From Lentibacillus sp. CBA3610 (GTDB lineage: Bacteria; Bacillota; Bacilli; Bacillales; Amphibacillaceae), in the NCBI RefSeq assembly GCF_013373365.1, contig NZ_CP035925.1, forward strand, positions 806,001-870,000: 64,000 nucleotides of DNA, written 5' to 3'. The translations under genes and the position numbers were made by a program. The notes beneath the pieces were generated by a model that saw nothing but the letters and a program-made list of their open reading frames with translations, ran no database searches and was not told the DNA's origin. Every line of letters starts with the position of its first letter. The first letter of the stretch is position 1. This document shows, in pieces, positions 1 to 10,250 of the stretch.

Positions 1-106
1 ACACCTTCCAACAGTAGTATTTTAACATAATATACGTCGATACATCATAAATTTGCTGCAGGACAAGAAAAAATTTATAGGTAAAAACCGTTTTGCAACT
101 GTGATA

Positions 107-115
107 TGTTATACT
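107..115 (+). promoter_or_regulatory. Extended -10 promoter element upstream of ykyA
   Basis: A TG-T-TATACT extended -10 motif lies about 40 bases before the ykyA start. No convincing -35 hexamer is seen 16-18 bases upstream, as is common for extended -10 promoters. Assignment to the housekeeping sigma factor is inferred from the motif alone. Confidence 0.4.
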
Positions 116-157
116 AAATTGTAAAATTCGTAATAAGTCTGAGAGGAGATATGTTAA

Positions 158-892
158 GTGATATGGAAAAAGTCATCATTCATAAGTTTATTCGTCCTAA
201 TATTGATACTGTCTGCCTGTAACGGCACAGCAACATCTGAGCAAATTTATAATCATTTGGAAAAAGCCGTTGAACATGAACAGACGTTTGAAAAACAGCA
301 AAATCAAATTGTCGAACTTGAGCAGGAAGAACAGGAAATATACAGTGAAATTATTGATTTGAGTATGGAGGAGTTCGATCAGATAGAAGAATTGGCCAAT
401 CAGGGACTTGACAATATTGAAACAAGAAGTGAAAAAATTGATCTGGAAAAAGAAAGTATCGATGCTTCCAGAGAAGAGTTTTCAAACATTGAGGATATGA
501 TTGGTGATTTGGAGGAAGAATCGGCAAACGAAAAAGCGGATCAAATGTACAGCACTATGATGGAACGCTATAATGCTTATGATAAGCTGCATGAGTCTTA
601 TTCTGAGTCGTTGACACTGGAAGAGGAGTTATATACGATGCTGCAGCAGGAAGACCTTGAGCAGGAAACACTGTCAGATCATATAACAAATCTTAACGAG
701 AGTTATCAAAACGTTATCGAATCCAACGAAACGTTTAACCAGCTAACGGATGACTATAATGGGTTGAAAGAGGAATTTTATCAAGCTGCCGGGATTGAAG
801 TGGAATATGAAGAAAACCCTGGATCCGGGGAACAGGAAAGCAATTCGGATGAATCAACTGAATCAGAACAAGAAGCAGAATCAGATGAATAA
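158..892 (+). CDS. ykyA: YkyA-like lipoprotein, upstream of the pdh operon
   Basis: A 244-residue secreted lipoprotein. The GTG start at 158 follows GAGAGGAGAT with seven bases between. The N-terminus has two lysines, a hydrophobic segment and the lipobox LSAC, so Cys21 is the probable lipidated residue. The rest is strongly acidic and rich in Glu, Gln, Ser and Leu with heptad-like spacing, predicting long coiled coils, and ends in a Ser/Glu/Asp-rich tail. B. subtilis YkyA is a putative cell-wall binding lipoprotein just upstream of pdhA, the same position as here, which supports the name. The molecular role is not established. A hairpin terminator at the stop codon separates it from pdhA. 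Confidence 0.8.
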   Translation: MIWKKSSFISLFVLILILSACNGTATSEQIYNHLEKAVEHEQTFEKQQNQIVELEQEEQEIYSEIIDLSMEEFDQIEELANQGLDNIETRSEKIDLEKESIDASREEFSNIEDMIGDLEEESANEKADQMYSTMMERYNAYDKLHESYSESLTLEEELYTMLQQEDLEQETLSDHITNLNESYQNVIESNETFNQLTDDYNGLKEEFYQAAGIEVEYEENPGSGEQESNSDESTESEQEAESDE

Positions 893-912
893 CTCATCTG
901 GTTCTTTTTTTT
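882..912 (+). terminator. Intrinsic terminator of ykyA
   Basis: A seven-base-pair stem (CAGATGA / TCATCTG) with a five-base loop is followed by GTTCTTTTTTTT. The stem contains the ykyA stop codon, so the terminator is fused to the end of the reading frame. Confidence 0.7.
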
Positions 913-1052
913 GTTGTTCAGGTTCCATTTTATTAATACAGATTCACAAACCTGTTATAACAGTTCATTTAATCGGGGAGTGAAATAGCCCGTGGAATCC
1001 AATGTAAACGCTGCCAACACTGTGAAAAAATGAAAAAACTAAAACAAAACAA

Positions 1053-1082
1053 TTGACCAAATGAGTCTGTATAGGCTACACT
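1053..1082 (+). promoter_or_regulatory. Candidate promoter of the pdh operon in the 893-1268 gap
   Basis: TTGACC (1053-1058) and TACACT (1077-1082) are 18 bases apart and resemble a sigma-A promoter, about 190 bases upstream of pdhA. The rest of the 893-1268 gap is AT-rich leader with no open frame that looks like a gene and no recognised riboswitch. A long leader before pdhA is plausible, but its function is not visible. Confidence 0.35.
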
Positions 1083-1250
1083 TTAAACTGAATCATGAAT
1101 TGTACCAGTAATTTTTGCTTTCAGGATGTAACAGTTTCCTGTCTTTGTGTGCAACATGATTAATGCTGATTAAAAAAGGGAACACGTTTTAAAGCAAATC
1201 GGGTACAGTTTTTTTCATATTTTGGGAAGGCTAGAAAAGAATATAAATAG

Positions 1251-2360
<1,110 letters not shown>

Positions 2361-3338
2361 ATGGCACAAAAAACAATGATTCAAGCAATCACTGATGCAA
2401 TGTATCATGAATTAAAAAATGATGAAAATGTGCTTGTATTCGGTGAAGATGTTGGGCAAAATGGTGGCGTATTCCGCGCAACAGAAGGATTACAGGATGA
2501 ATTCGGGGAAGATCGTGTATTTGATACGCCTCTTGCCGAATCAGGAATCGGCGGCCTTTCACTTGGTCTTGCACTGCAGGGATTTCGTCCGGTACCGGAA
2601 ATTCAGTTTATCGGCTTTACTTATGAAGCAATGGATGCCATTAACGGTCAGATTGCACGGATGCGCTATCGTTCAGGTGACAGCAAGTCCGCACCGATTA
2701 CGATTCGTACGCCTTTTGGCGGCGGTGTTCATACGCCGGAGCTGCATGCAGATTCTCTGGAAGGACTCATTGCACAGCAGCCGGGCATTCGAGTCGTTGT
2801 TCCATCAACACCATACGATGCCAAAGGACTCCTGATTTCTTCAATCCGGAATAATGATCCGGTCTTTTTCATGGAACATATGAAATTGTACCGTTCATTC
2901 CGTGCTGAAGTACCGGATGAAGACTACACAGTAGATTTGGATAAAGCGGATATTAAACAGGAGGGCAAAGATGTAACACTCATTGCATACGGTGCTATGG
3001 TTCACACAGCGCTAAAAGCTGCCGAGGAACTGGAAAAGGATAATATTGAGGCTGAAGTAATTGATTTACGCACGATTTCTCCTGTGGATATGGAAACGAT
3101 TGTTGAATCGGTGAAGAAAACAAATCGTGTTGTTATGATCCAGGAAGCACAACGTCAGGCAGGAGTTGCTGCCCACGTGATTTCGGAAATTCAGGAACGT
3201 GCCATCCTCCATCTCGAGGCTCCGGTTCTGCGTGTGACTGCACCTGACACTGTGTATCCATTTTCTCAGGCAGAAGAAGTATGGTTGCCAACGCATAAAG
3301 ATGTGATTGATAGAGTAAACGAGGTAATTAACTTTTAA
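2361..3338 (+). CDS. pdhB: Pyruvate dehydrogenase E1 component, beta subunit
   Basis: A 325-residue transketolase-like beta subunit that completes the E1 active site. Visible landmarks are [16 protein letters not shown] near the N-terminus, the pyrimidine-binding region [18 protein letters not shown], and [17 protein letters not shown]. The C-terminal transketolase domain follows ([15 protein letters not shown]). ATG follows the pdhA stop codon directly, with the site GAAAAGGAGTCG inside the pdhA end, so translation is probably coupled. Length and sequence are typical of the family and nothing is missing. Confidence 0.97.
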   Translation: MAQKTMIQAITDAMYHELKNDENVLVFGEDVGQNGGVFRATEGLQDEFGEDRVFDTPLAESGIGGLSLGLALQGFRPVPEIQFIGFTYEAMDAINGQIARMRYRSGDSKSAPITIRTPFGGGVHTPELHADSLEGLIAQQPGIRVVVPSTPYDAKGLLISSIRNNDPVFFMEHMKLYRSFRAEVPDEDYTVDLDKADIKQEGKDVTLIAYGAMVHTALKAAEELEKDNIEAEVIDLRTISPVDMETIVESVKKTNRVVMIQEAQRQAGVAAHVISEIQERAILHLEAPVLRVTAPDTVYPFSQAEEVWLPTHKDVIDRVNEVINF

Positions 3339-3360
3339 AGAATGATTGGAGGTTGTCATA

Positions 3361-4695
3361 ATGGCGTTTAATTTTAAGCTGCCTGATATTGGTGAAGGTA
3401 TTCATGAGGGTGAAATCGCCAAATGGTTCGTCAAAGAAGGCGATGAAGTACAAGAGGATGATGTACTATGTGAAGTGCAGAACGATAAATCCGTTGTCGA
3501 AATCCCTTCACCGGTTGAAGGAACAGTTACAAAAGTCCATGTTGACGAAGGAGAAGTAGCGGTTGTAGGCAATACACTTATTTCATTTGATGCTGAAGGC
3601 TACGAATCAGACGATGAGGAAGAGGAAGAAGACGAACAGGAAGATACAGGAAAAACCGAAGAAGCTTCAGAATCAACAGATGAATCAAAAGACGATGATG
3701 AAAAATCGGCTGATGAATCGAAATCCGAAGAGACGGATTCTGATGATAAACGCGTTATCGCAATGCCATCCGTCCGTAAATATGCCCGTGATAATGATGT
3801 AAAAATTCAGGAAGTGCAAGGTTCAGGTAAAAACGGCCGAATTTTAAAAGAAGACGTTGACAGTTACTTAAGCGGCGAAGGACAGGCTGAAGAACCTGCA
3901 GAAGCAGAAGGAGAGACAGAACAGCCGGCTGCAGCGCAGGCATCTAAAGGCGATTATCCTGAGACACGTGAGAAAATGAGCGGCATCAGGAAATCAATTG
4001 CCAATGCAATGGTCAATTCCAAAACGAAAGCACCACATGTCACGCTTATGGACGACGTGGATGTTACCGAGCTTGTCGCACACCGGAAGAAATTCAAAGA
4101 AGTTGCTGCTGAACAGGACATTAAACTGACCTACTTGCCATACGTAGCGAAAGCATTGATTTCAGCATCGAAGAAATACCCAATATTAAATGCTGCGGTG
4201 GATGATGATACCAACGAAATCATTTACAAGCATTATTACAACATTGGTATTGCCGCGGATACAGACAGAGGCTTGCTGGTCCCTGTTGTCAAAGATGCAG
4301 ATCGCAAATCAATCTTTGCCATCTCACAGGAAGTCAATGAATTGGCAGAAAAAGCTCGCAGTGGTAAACTGGCTCCTGAAGAGATGAAAGGTGCTTCCAA
4401 CACGATTACAAACATCGGGTCTGCCGGTGGTCAGTGGTTCACACCGGTTCTTAATTATCCGGAAGCCGTCATTCTTGGTATCGGGCGCATCCAGGAAAAA
4501 CCGATTGTTCGTAATGGGGAAATTGTTGTAGCACCAGTATTGGCAGTATCCTTAAGTTTTGACCATCGTATTGTCGATGGGGCAACTGGACAGCTGGCAC
4601 TTAATCAGATCAAACGGCTGTTGAACGATCCACAATTATATGATGGAGGCGTGAATTATGGTGGAGATTTCCAATTGAAACAGACACACTTGTAG
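3361..4695 (+). CDS. pdhC: Pyruvate dehydrogenase E2, dihydrolipoamide acetyltransferase
   Basis: The E2 core that transfers acetyl from lipoate to CoA and scaffolds E1 and E3. Domains in order: one lipoyl domain (residues 1-78, lipoyl lysine K43 in QNDKSVV), an acidic linker (about 80-130), a peripheral-subunit binding domain (about 131-171), a second Glu/Ala-rich linker, and the acetyltransferase domain with DHRIVDG near residue 402. ATG at 3361 follows GGAGGT at 3348-3353. The first linker is almost entirely Asp, Glu, Ser and Lys. The last residues read [18 protein letters not shown] where relatives end in about LLMEA. The true frame probably ended near 4653, and a small indel lets translation run into the pdhD start. 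Confidence 0.93.
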   Translation: MAFNFKLPDIGEGIHEGEIAKWFVKEGDEVQEDDVLCEVQNDKSVVEIPSPVEGTVTKVHVDEGEVAVVGNTLISFDAEGYESDDEEEEEDEQEDTGKTEEASESTDESKDDDEKSADESKSEETDSDDKRVIAMPSVRKYARDNDVKIQEVQGSGKNGRILKEDVDSYLSGEGQAEEPAEAEGETEQPAAAQASKGDYPETREKMSGIRKSIANAMVNSKTKAPHVTLMDDVDVTELVAHRKKFKEVAAEQDIKLTYLPYVAKALISASKKYPILNAAVDDDTNEIIYKHYYNIGIAADTDRGLLVPVVKDADRKSIFAISQEVNELAEKARSGKLAPEEMKGASNTITNIGSAGGQWFTPVLNYPEAVILGIGRIQEKPIVRNGEIVVAPVLAVSLSFDHRIVDGATGQLALNQIKRLLNDPQLYDGGVNYGGDFQLKQTHL

Positions 4696-6054
4696 TGAGC
4701 AGGACCTGGCGGCTTGTAGCTGCCATCCGTGCTGCTCCAAAAGGACCAAAAAGTGACATAGTGGAGAAGGGATTTAGGCGGCGTTTGCCTGAATGTCGGC
4801 TGTATTCCTTCAAAGGCCGTTATTGAAGCCGTCACAAGACACAATATGCGCATGGTAATGAAGAATTGGGCATTACAACTGAAAATGTTTCGGTTGATTT
4901 TTCCAAAGTCCAGGAATGGAAAGGGCAGGTTGTCAATAAGCTGACCACAGGCGTTGAGAGTCTGCTGAAAGGCAATAAAGTGGATATTGTGAAAGGCGAA
5001 GTTTACTTTGTTTGATAAAAATACAGTTAAAAGTCATGGATGAAAAGATCCACAGTCGTACAAATTCAATACTGCATTATTGCAACCGGGTCAACGCCAA
5101 TCGAGATTCCGAACTTCAAATTTTCAGATCGCGTACTTGATTCGACAGGCGCGCTGGATCTTAAGGAGATCCCTGAAAAAATGGTTGTTGTCGGCGGTGG
5201 CTACATTGGTATTGAATTAGGCACTGCCTATGCAAACTTCGGCACGGAAGTAACGGTTCTGGAAGGTACAAAAGAAATACTCGGTACATTCGAAAAACAA
5301 CATAAGCAGCCGGTCAAAAAAGGCTTGAAAAACAAAAATGTTAATGTTGTTACAGAAGCCATGGCTAAAGGTGTTGAGGAATCTGAGGATGGCGTGAAAG
5401 TTACTTATGAAGTCAATGATAAAGAAGAAACAGTTGAAGCGGATTATGTTCTGGTAACCGTTGGCCGCCGTCCAAATACAGATGAACTTGGACTTGAACA
5501 AGTTGGTATCGAAGTAGATGATAAAGGACTTATTAAAATTGATAAACAATGCCGTACAAGTGTTGATAACATTTATGCTATCGGTGACATTGTTGAAGGA
5601 CTTCCGCTTGCACATAAAGCATCTTATGAAGGAAAAATTTGCTGCGGAGGTCATCGGCGGTGAAAAATCTGAAATTGATTATCTTGCCATTCCTTCTGTT
5701 GTTTTCTCTGACCCTGAGCTTGCCAGTGTCGGCTATACAGAACAGGAAGCAAAAGATGCCGGTTATGATGTGAAAGCATCGAAATTTCCATTTGGCGCAA
5801 ATGGCCGTGCATTATCATTGAACGACACAGATGGCTTTATAAAACTGATCACCAGAAAAGAAGACGACTTGGTAATTGGCGCACAGGTTGCCGGACCAAA
5901 TTCCAGTGATGTTATTGCGGAAGTAGGCTTGGCAATCGAAGCAGGCATGACAGCTGAAGATATTGCACTTACCATTCATGCACATCCAAGTCTGGGTGAA
6001 ACAGTCATGGAAGCTGCTGATGTCGCATTGGGAACACCAATTCATACAATGTAA
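4658..6054 (+). pseudogene. pdhD: Dihydrolipoamide dehydrogenase E3 gene, multiply frameshifted
   Basis: E3 reoxidises dihydrolipoamide with FAD and NAD+. All expected parts are present but in different frames: an N-terminus resembling MV-GDF-IETDTLV, the redox-active disulfide motif GGVCLNVGCIPSK from 4777, the NAD-binding stretch [10 protein letters not shown] near 5200, [13 protein letters not shown], and the C-terminal [12 protein letters not shown]. Roughly ten or more single-base gains or losses fall between 4660 and 5080. One extra T near 5650 then shifts the last 135 codons. Between the indels the residues still match the family closely, so this is either very recent inactivation or poor consensus sequence. 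As written no full E3 can be made, although pdhABC next door are intact. Confidence 0.88.
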
Positions 6055-6096
6055 AAAACAAAAATGGAAAACACAGGTTGAAAAAGATCTGATAAT

Positions 6097-6139
6097 TAAG
6101 CCACGTCCCCGTTTATTACGGACGTGGCTTAGCTTTTAT
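6097..6139 (+). terminator. Terminator of the pdh operon
   Basis: A perfect 12-base-pair stem (TAAGCCACGTCC / GGACGTGGCTTA) with an 11-base loop, followed by GCTTTTATT, lies 43 bases after the pdhD stop. Confidence 0.85.
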
Positions 6140-6230
6140 TCTGAATGTCTGATTCTCCAGTCGTGCATCCAGAGAAAACCTAAAAGCCGGTACATCCAGA
6201 CTGTAGTGCATATGCCTGCATTCACTAAAA

Positions 6231-6268
6231 AAACTGTCCAGAATTGAATGTTCATTCTGGACAGTTTT
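6231..6268. terminator. Bidirectional terminator between pdhD and the BCCT gene
   Basis: A stem AAACTGTCCAGAAT / ATTCTGGACAGTTT with a short loop, A-rich on the left and T-rich on the right. It lies between convergent genes and can end transcription from either side. Confidence 0.75.
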
Positions 6269-6273
6269 ATGCA

Positions 6274-7871
6274 TTATAATTCTCTGTCATCCTCAGCATC
6301 AGGAAGTGCTTCTTCAAATCCTTTGCGCATTCTCCTGAGTTCTTTTCGCTGCTTTTCCCGGAACTCCGGATCATGTTCGCGCTGTTTCCTTTCCATTTGC
6401 AAAATGCCATGTTCGCTTCTCAGTACTTTAATGAGCGAAATGCACATAAAAATCATTAAAATCGCGAACGGGAATGCTGCAATCAGCATGGCCATTTGGA
6501 TGGCTGAACAGCCCGCCGGGACCACAATAGAACGCAGCAGTCCGGCAAGGACAATCCCCCAGATAATTCTTTACGCCCGTTCCTGTTTAACCCTGCCTCC
6601 AGTTGTCAGCATGCCAAGCACAAAATGTACCGGAATCGGCAGACGATGAAGAAGGATGCAATCAAGAGCACTGCGATACCCATACAAACGGCTGCGATTG
6701 GCTGTGACTCAAGAAATGCAAATAACGCGACTTCATTGCCCGCCTCGTTCATTAACTGATGGATAATGCCGCCTTGGGCTTGATCCATTTCTAATCCGGC
6801 AATACCGAAAACGGAAAACCAGAAGGCACTGAATATGACCGGAACTAAAGTTACCCCGATAACAAATTCACGAATTGTCCTTCCTCTGGAAACCCGGGCA
6901 ATAAAGGTTCCGACAAATGGCGACCAGCCAATCCACCAGGCCAGTAGAAGAGTGTCCATGAATTAAAGGAACTCTCTGTCACCGGGTAAAGGTATCATGC
7001 CCAGTCATGTTTGGAAGTTTGTAATTAATTACCCACTGTTGTTGTAAATGACTCGACCATCCGTACAGAGTTGCCGAGAAAGAAAACAAAGAGCATCAAT
7101 ACGACGGCAAACAATATTTGTCAGCTCAAATAACGATTCCCCGGTAATCCCTGTAGAAGCAGAAAGCATAATAATACGTGATAACGAAAAATGACAATCA
7201 GATTGGTCATCAGGTTATTGGAATGCCTTCAAAGGTATAGTTCAAACCTGCTGTAATCTGTGTTGCACCAAGTCCAAGCGATGTTGCTATACAAAGACCG
7301 TAGCAAAAACGGCCAGTGTATCGATGGCAACCCCAAGCCGCCTTTAGATGTCGCCGATCAGCGTGCAAAAGCGGAACTGATCAACGCACGGGCCACGATG
7401 GCGGAATTTAAATAAGCAAAGTGCCAATGCAAGCACCGCATATGTAGCCATGGATGAATCCCAGTGGAATAGGTGTGCCTGCATGGACTCTTCCTCAGCT
7501 GCTACTGTTTCAGGATCAGCAAGAAGGAGGAATAATAATGTGTCACAGGTTCAGTCACACCATAGAATACGAGACCAACCCCATGCCGGCGGTGAACAGA
7601 AATGCAAACCAGTAAAAGTAACTATATTCCGGTTTATCATCCGGCTTGCCAAGCTTGATACTCCATAAGGCCCAAAGATCAAATACAATGCAAGCACAAC
7701 AAATCCTGTCATAACCATCAAATAAAACCAGCCAAATGTGTTCGAAATAAAGCTGTCGACTATGCCTAATACATAACCCACATTATCAGGGAAAAAAGCT
7801 CCCCAAATAATAAATAAAGATATTATCGGAATTGATACCCAAAAAACAGATGTAATCGTTTTGGATTTAAT
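6274..7871 (-). pseudogene. BCCT-family osmolyte (betaine/choline) transporter, frameshifted
   Basis: An OpuD/BetL-type sodium-coupled glycine-betaine transporter gene of about normal length (near 530 codons) broken into several frames. The N-terminal part reads SVFWVSIPIISLFIIWG and FISNTFGWFYLMVMTGFVV. The family signature WWIGWSPFVGTFIARVSRG lies near 6880-6940. The C-terminal helix and acidic/basic tail occupy 6274-6525. No large deletion is evident; the damage is small indels. The start is unclear: GGGAGGTTTTACT precedes an ATT codon at 7871, where an ATG would be expected. Osmolyte uptake suits a salt-adapted organism. A good promoter lies just upstream on the same strand. Substrate is inferred from family only. 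Confidence 0.82.
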
Positions 7872-7908
7872 AGTAAAACCTCCCTATATTTTTTGCCAAA
7901 ACTCTTAT

Positions 7909-7937
7909 AGTATAACAATGAACATAGACATTGGCAA
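7909..7937 (-). promoter_or_regulatory. Sigma-A promoter of the BCCT gene
   Basis: Read on the minus strand, TTGCCA (7937-7932) and TATACT (7914-7909) are exactly 17 bases apart. Initiation near 7902 would leave a leader of about 30 bases before the GGGAGG site at the transporter start. Confidence 0.6.
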
Positions 7938-8275
7938 ACCCTGAACTTAAGCCTAACACTCTTCATAAAGGGCTTCCCGATGGATCGTTGCCTGAGATCA
8001 GGCTCCAATTTTCACCTCCTGTTTATTGCATCCTTTCTCAATTTTTGCTTTTTTTCTTAAACATTAACCGTTGTCACGGGTGAACTATACTATCTGTACT
8101 GCTATTTATCGATTCGTCGACATTACTTCCTAACTTTCATTGCAATCGTTATTTCCAGTACTTTCGATGGGTAACAATTTTCAATCTATGTACATTTATT
8201 TTGTCCCGGTTGGTAAATAATAACCACTTACCTCTAAATGTTTGCAATATCCCAGGACCGCCCCGCAAAGCAGAG
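7938..8275 (-). other. Gene-poor upstream region of the BCCT gene
   Basis: No gene is supported here. On the minus strand a strong AGGAGGTG site (8020-8013) precedes a TTG at 8008 that opens a short frame running toward the BCCT promoter. It has no recognisable similarity and could be a leader peptide or a decayed gene end. The rest is AT-rich. Confidence 0.3.
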
Positions 8276-8383
8276 TATGGTCGAAATTAAGCGAATGACT
8301 GATACAAATCCACGTTTAATTTCATCCCGGGAAACCCGGGCAATGAATGTTCCAATAAATGATGATTCGACAAATCCGGCACA
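8276..8383 (-). pseudogene. Fragment of a second BCCT transporter gene
   Basis: A 36-codon stretch on the minus strand reads CAGFVESSFIGTFIARVSRD and continues EIKRGFVSVIRLISTI. It corresponds to the BCCT signature block that in the neighbouring gene reads SPFVGTFIARVSRGRTIREF. No other part of a transporter is seen around it, and there is no start or ribosome binding site. It is therefore a remnant of a second, deleted BCCT gene, next to the insertion sequence that may have caused the loss. Confidence 0.6.
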
Positions 8384-8472
8384 CTCTATTATTTAAACAT
8401 AACATCCACTGAAGTTAAACCAAAACCCTATTTTTTATACTGTTAACTTATACCCAAATAATCGTCATATAA

Positions 8473-10166
8473 CCTGGATTCCCGCCTACTCATAACGAGG
8501 TAGGCGGGTAACACTAATTTCCATAAAATCTCTTTTTGCTTGCTAAGGAAGTTCGCCAATACGCGTTCTTCCCTGGCGCTCAAAGTATTCTATAACATCC
8601 AGTTGATCCAGCACGCTCTGTAACGGTATATTTTAATAAATCGTATCTTGCATTTGTTTTTTGATATAAGAAGATAGATGAGCGCCACAAACCCACCAAA
8701 AAAGTTCCCCATCAAGACTCTGTTCGGATGATACCAGTGTGCGGCGCATGTTCAGCCGTCCTTTCAGATCCCGAACGCTTTTTCAACAACGTCCTATTGC
8801 GGTAAAGCTCCAAATGCAGCGATGGCGCCCATCGTTTCATTGTCATCAGCGCAAAATATCCAAAATATCGCTTGGCTTTGTGACAGCCTCTTTCTTTGAC
8901 GGTGACTTTGTCCCGCGTCGGTGTTTTGTCTCAAAATACGTTTGATACTGCTTTTTCATGTCCGGAGCCTTTTCCCCTGATTCCAATTCACGAGCAGGTT
9001 GATTAACTTGCGTCAATGCTTTTTCATCCTCCGCGGCCCGGTCAATTGTAATAAAAGTGAATGTACATAACGCCTGGACTGTGTCAGGGCGTCTCCTTAT
9101 AAAGGACGTTGCTGCGTATAATGCCACGTTGTCCGGACCGTGCGGCATATAACTCGTATTTCTCACTGTAGTGTTCAAACGATCGAAAGCCGTCATAGAT
9201 GGCATCCAGTTCTTTCGGACGAAAGTAAGAGACATTTACGGAGACCAGGAACTTCAGATGGTTTTCAACAAAGCGTGATATTTCCTGACTGGTAGAAGCC
9301 TCTGTCCATGACCAGCTTCACCTTGGAGAAGCCAAGCATATCCAAATCGGCAAGCAGTTTCTGACGGTCTTGGAATCCGGATATTACCGCCAGTTTGCGA
9401 TAATAAAACGGCAGGTTGGATGTTCGCCGAACACCAACGCCAGTTTAGCTGAGGCAGTGGTCGTTTTCTTTATTCAGCCGTATTGGACCTGTCTCAAAAG
9501 TCGGACTGGCTGGATATGTGTGATATCATAGGCCCAAAATCCTTTTCCGTCCGCCGTCCCTGCAGCTGGAAGAACTATATTTCGCGTCTTCGTGATGGAC
9601 GCGAACAGGTCGGCGCTCGCTGAGACGTGATGTTTGGACCGTAAGGATGTTTATGTAAATGACTCCATTTTCAAAACGGTAGAGGCGGGGAGCGCTGTCC
9701 CCAGGACAGATAGTATGCGATGATAGAATCTTGCGATACTCGGGAAAACACGCTTTAGGTCTTCTGTAACCGGTATTGGCACCGATTTGATCCAGAAGAT
9801 AAGTAGCGCCGTAAAAATAACGTGACGTTTGCACAGATGGACAGGACCTCTCTTTGCCACGGTATGCGCCTCTTTATTTTTTCCGTCCTCTGCCGTCTGT
9901 CGGGACAATTTCCGGTTTACTGTCCACCCCGTCCGATTAAGGTTCCTTTGATCGGGATTGGCGCTTGTCTTTGTCCCAGTATGAAATGGACTCATACCGC
10001 ATAGTATCCCTGAAACGCTTATCTGTTTGATAGACGATAGCCATTTTTCCGCCTCCTCGTTATGTATATTGTAACACATAACGAGTATAAAAACAATAAA
10101 AATGGGCATGAAGCCCACCATTATCGGATTTTCACCTGATATCGTATGTTATGGCGGGAATCCAGG
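8473..10166 (-). mobile_element. Insertion sequence, IS4/IS1634-like, with intact ends and target duplication
   Basis: A 1,694-base element. Its ends are a perfect 14-base inverted repeat, CCTGGATTCCCGCC at 8473-8486 and GGCGGGAATCCAGG at 10153-10166. It is bounded by a six-base direct repeat ATATAA (8467-8472 and 10167-10172), the target-site duplication. A stem-loop next to the left end (8481-8508) could act as a terminator. One transposase gene fills the minus strand and is frameshifted, so the copy is probably immobile unless supplied in trans. The family assignment rests on transposase similarity recalled from memory. Confidence 0.85.
8505..10044 (-). pseudogene. IS4/IS1634-like DDE transposase, multiply frameshifted
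   Basis: The start is clear: AACGAGGAGGCGG then ATG at 10044, opening with MAIVYQTDKR and then YESISYWDKDKRQSR, a start typical of this transposase group. Further pieces in other frames include VTEDLKRVFP, the segment around 9181-9235, and near the C-terminus FGNLKGRLNMRRTLVSSEQS and SKQKEILWKL. Total length is close to the roughly 500-560 codons of the family, so most of the gene is present but broken by many small indels. No single frame longer than about 155 codons survives. The exact stop is uncertain. Confidence 0.8.
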
Positions 10167-10250
10167 ATATAAACAAAAAAAGCATAGTCAAGCCAGTGTA
10201 CTTTACTATATAATGAAACCAGCAGCAGAGAGCATAAGGAGGACAAGACA

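Noticed and set aside
4610..4853. Minus-strand frames opposite the pdhC-pdhD junction
   Set aside because: They exist because the plus strand is frameshifted there; the plus strand carries recognisable E3 residues.
7450..7668. Plus-strand frame of 72 codons
   Set aside because: It is antisense to the frameshifted BCCT gene, whose membrane motifs are recognisable on the minus strand; no ribosome binding site.
9822..10004. Plus-strand frame of 60 codons
   Set aside because: It lies antisense to the start of the transposase gene and has no similarity or ribosome binding site.
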